From: an uncultured Oscillospiraceae bacterium
GTDB lineage: Bacteria; Bacillota; Clostridia; Oscillospirales; Oscillospiraceae
Assembly (NCBI GenBank): GCA_934591725.1
Contig: CAKTPR010000094.1
Coordinates: 1 to 8,061 of the forward strand
Direction: 5' to 3'
Length of the DNA: 8,061 nt
Position 1 is the stretch's first letter. Each line of letters starts with the position of its first letter. Shown one piece after another: positions 7,328-8,061 of the stretch. A program made the position numbers and the translations under genes. The notes below the pieces were generated by a model. The model was not told the DNA's origin and did no database searches. It saw only the letters and a list, made by a program, of their open reading frames with translations.

Positions 7328-8061
7328 ATGAGCAAGAAGATACTGAAGCTTATAGTCGCGGCGCTGACGGTATGCGTCGCGGTCATCGCAGTCGCGTGTA
7401 CGCCGTTCGGCATAGGCGCGGAGCCTACCGCCGCGCCGACGCCTGTTATTGTGACACCTGATCATACAGCGTCGCCCAGCCCGACAGTTTCGGCCACGCC
7501 GACTCCGTCGCCCTCCGGCTCGCCGGAAGCGTCCTTGGCGCCGAGCCCCGGACTTGTGAAGCCGGAAGGCGCGATAACGCCTGACCCGTCCTTGTATCCG
7601 AACGCTTCCGCGTCTCCTGCGGCCACCGCACCGGCAGGCGCGCCTACGACCTCGCCCAGCACCAAGACCGCGCACAGCCACACCTTCAAGACCACGAAGG
7701 TCGAGGCGACGACGGAGTCTCAGGGCTACACGATATATCAGTGTACGGGCTGCGAGTTCTCTTACAGGGATAACTATACCCCAAAGCTGAGAGCAAACTC
7801 CACGACGAACAATAACAACAGCAGCAGCGGGACGACCGGCGGCAGCACCGGCAGCACCGGGAGCAGCAGCTCCGGTACCAGCTCGACGCCGAAGCCAAAC
7901 GACCCGTATCTTGACGACAGCGGCAGCTGGAACGATCCGTACTCCGACGATTACAGAGGGGACTACGGTACGCATACCCACCGCTACTACAGGACTACCG
8001 ACTCGCGCGGAAACGTGATCTACCGCTGCGACTGCGGCAGCTACTACTATCCCGATGACGA
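7328..8061 (+). CDS. secreted or lipid-anchored Pro/Ser/Thr-rich protein with two HxH...CxC/CxxC modules, 3' end cut
   Basis: 244 residues are visible and the frame stays open to the right edge. Residues 1-24 are an export signal: MSKKILK, a hydrophobic core, then VIAVAC. C24 could be a lipid-attachment cysteine, but the lipobox is imperfect (A at -3), so signal peptidase I cleavage is also possible. Residues 31-113 are a Pro/Ser/Thr/Ala linker, probably a wall-spanning stalk. Module 1 (115-153) has H116-S-H118, then GYTIYQC139-TG-C142 and YRDNY, the pattern of repeated Cys motifs in clostridial surface proteins. A Ser/Thr/Gly/Asn-rich spacer (157-190) follows, then an acidic Asp/Tyr segment (191-214). 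Module 2 (215-244) has H216-T-H218 and VIYRC234-D-C236. AAAGGGGA (7310-7317) precedes the ATG. Function unknown; possible metal binding by the His/Cys pairs is inference. It is divergent from the sigma operon. Confidence 0.78.
   Translation, partial: MSKKILKLIVAALTVCVAVIAVACTPFGIGAEPTAAPTPVIVTPDHTASPSPTVSATPTPSPSGSPEASLAPSPGLVKPEGAITPDPSLYPNASASPAATAPAGAPTTSPSTKTAHSHTFKTTKVEATTESQGYTIYQCTGCEFSYRDNYTPKLRANSTTNNNNSSSGTTGGSTGSTGSSSSGTSSTPKPNDPYLDDSGSWNDPYSDDYRGDYGTHTHRYYRTTDSRGNVIYRCDCGSYYYPDD

Noticed and set aside
7229..7981. Minus-strand open frame of 250 codons, very Arg-rich
   Set aside because: Antisense to the secreted protein, which has a promoter, ribosome site, signal peptide and repeated modules. 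The Arg/Gly-rich product is the complement of Pro/Ser/Thr codons.

Overview
The window looks like chromosomal DNA from a moderately GC-rich Gram-positive anaerobe. It is probably a gut-type Clostridia member (Oscillospirales or Christensenellales-like), but no gene here fixes the genus. The clues are strong AGGAGG-type ribosome sites, frequent ATA and AGC codons, an ECF sigma/membrane-protein pair of the clostridial type, a cysteine-rich FMN hydroxy-acid enzyme typical of anaerobic Firmicutes, and a Pro/Ser/Thr-rich secreted protein.

Positions 1-4033 hold a tightly packed minus-strand operon, read from right to left. It encodes an FMN-dependent alpha-hydroxy-acid oxidising enzyme (4033-3017), a class 3-like aldehyde dehydrogenase (2966-1602), a Nudix hydrolase (1562-1098) and an anion permease of the ArsB/SLC13 ion-transporter type (1094 to the left edge, slightly truncated). 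Gaps are 50, 39 and 3 bases with no terminator seen between genes. Transport of an organic anion, alpha-hydroxy-acid oxidation and aldehyde oxidation suggest a small carboxylate/aldehyde utilisation or detoxification unit. The substrate is not known.

Positions 4034-4361 are an AT-rich, gene-free island. Next to the operon it carries a promoter-like stretch with two TGGTC/GACCA-type dyads that resemble a GntR/FadR-type operator. Further upstream is a degenerate tandem array of ten units with a 14-bp period (strongest at 28 bp). The array runs directly into a perfect 22-bp inverted repeat that probably acts as a terminator. This array is the least expected structure in the window.

Positions 4362-7075 hold a two-gene minus-strand operon: an ECF-type sigma factor and, overlapping it by ATGA, a 719-residue single-pass membrane protein. 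That protein is probably its anti-sigma/sensor partner, and its outer part ends in RHS-like YD repeats. A divergent intergenic region (7076-7327) separates this pair from a plus-strand gene that runs off the right edge. It encodes a secreted, low-complexity protein with two His-x-His ... Cys-x(1-2)-Cys modules. The layout suggests a cell-surface sensing/regulation locus beside a surface protein, but the regulatory link between them is inference.
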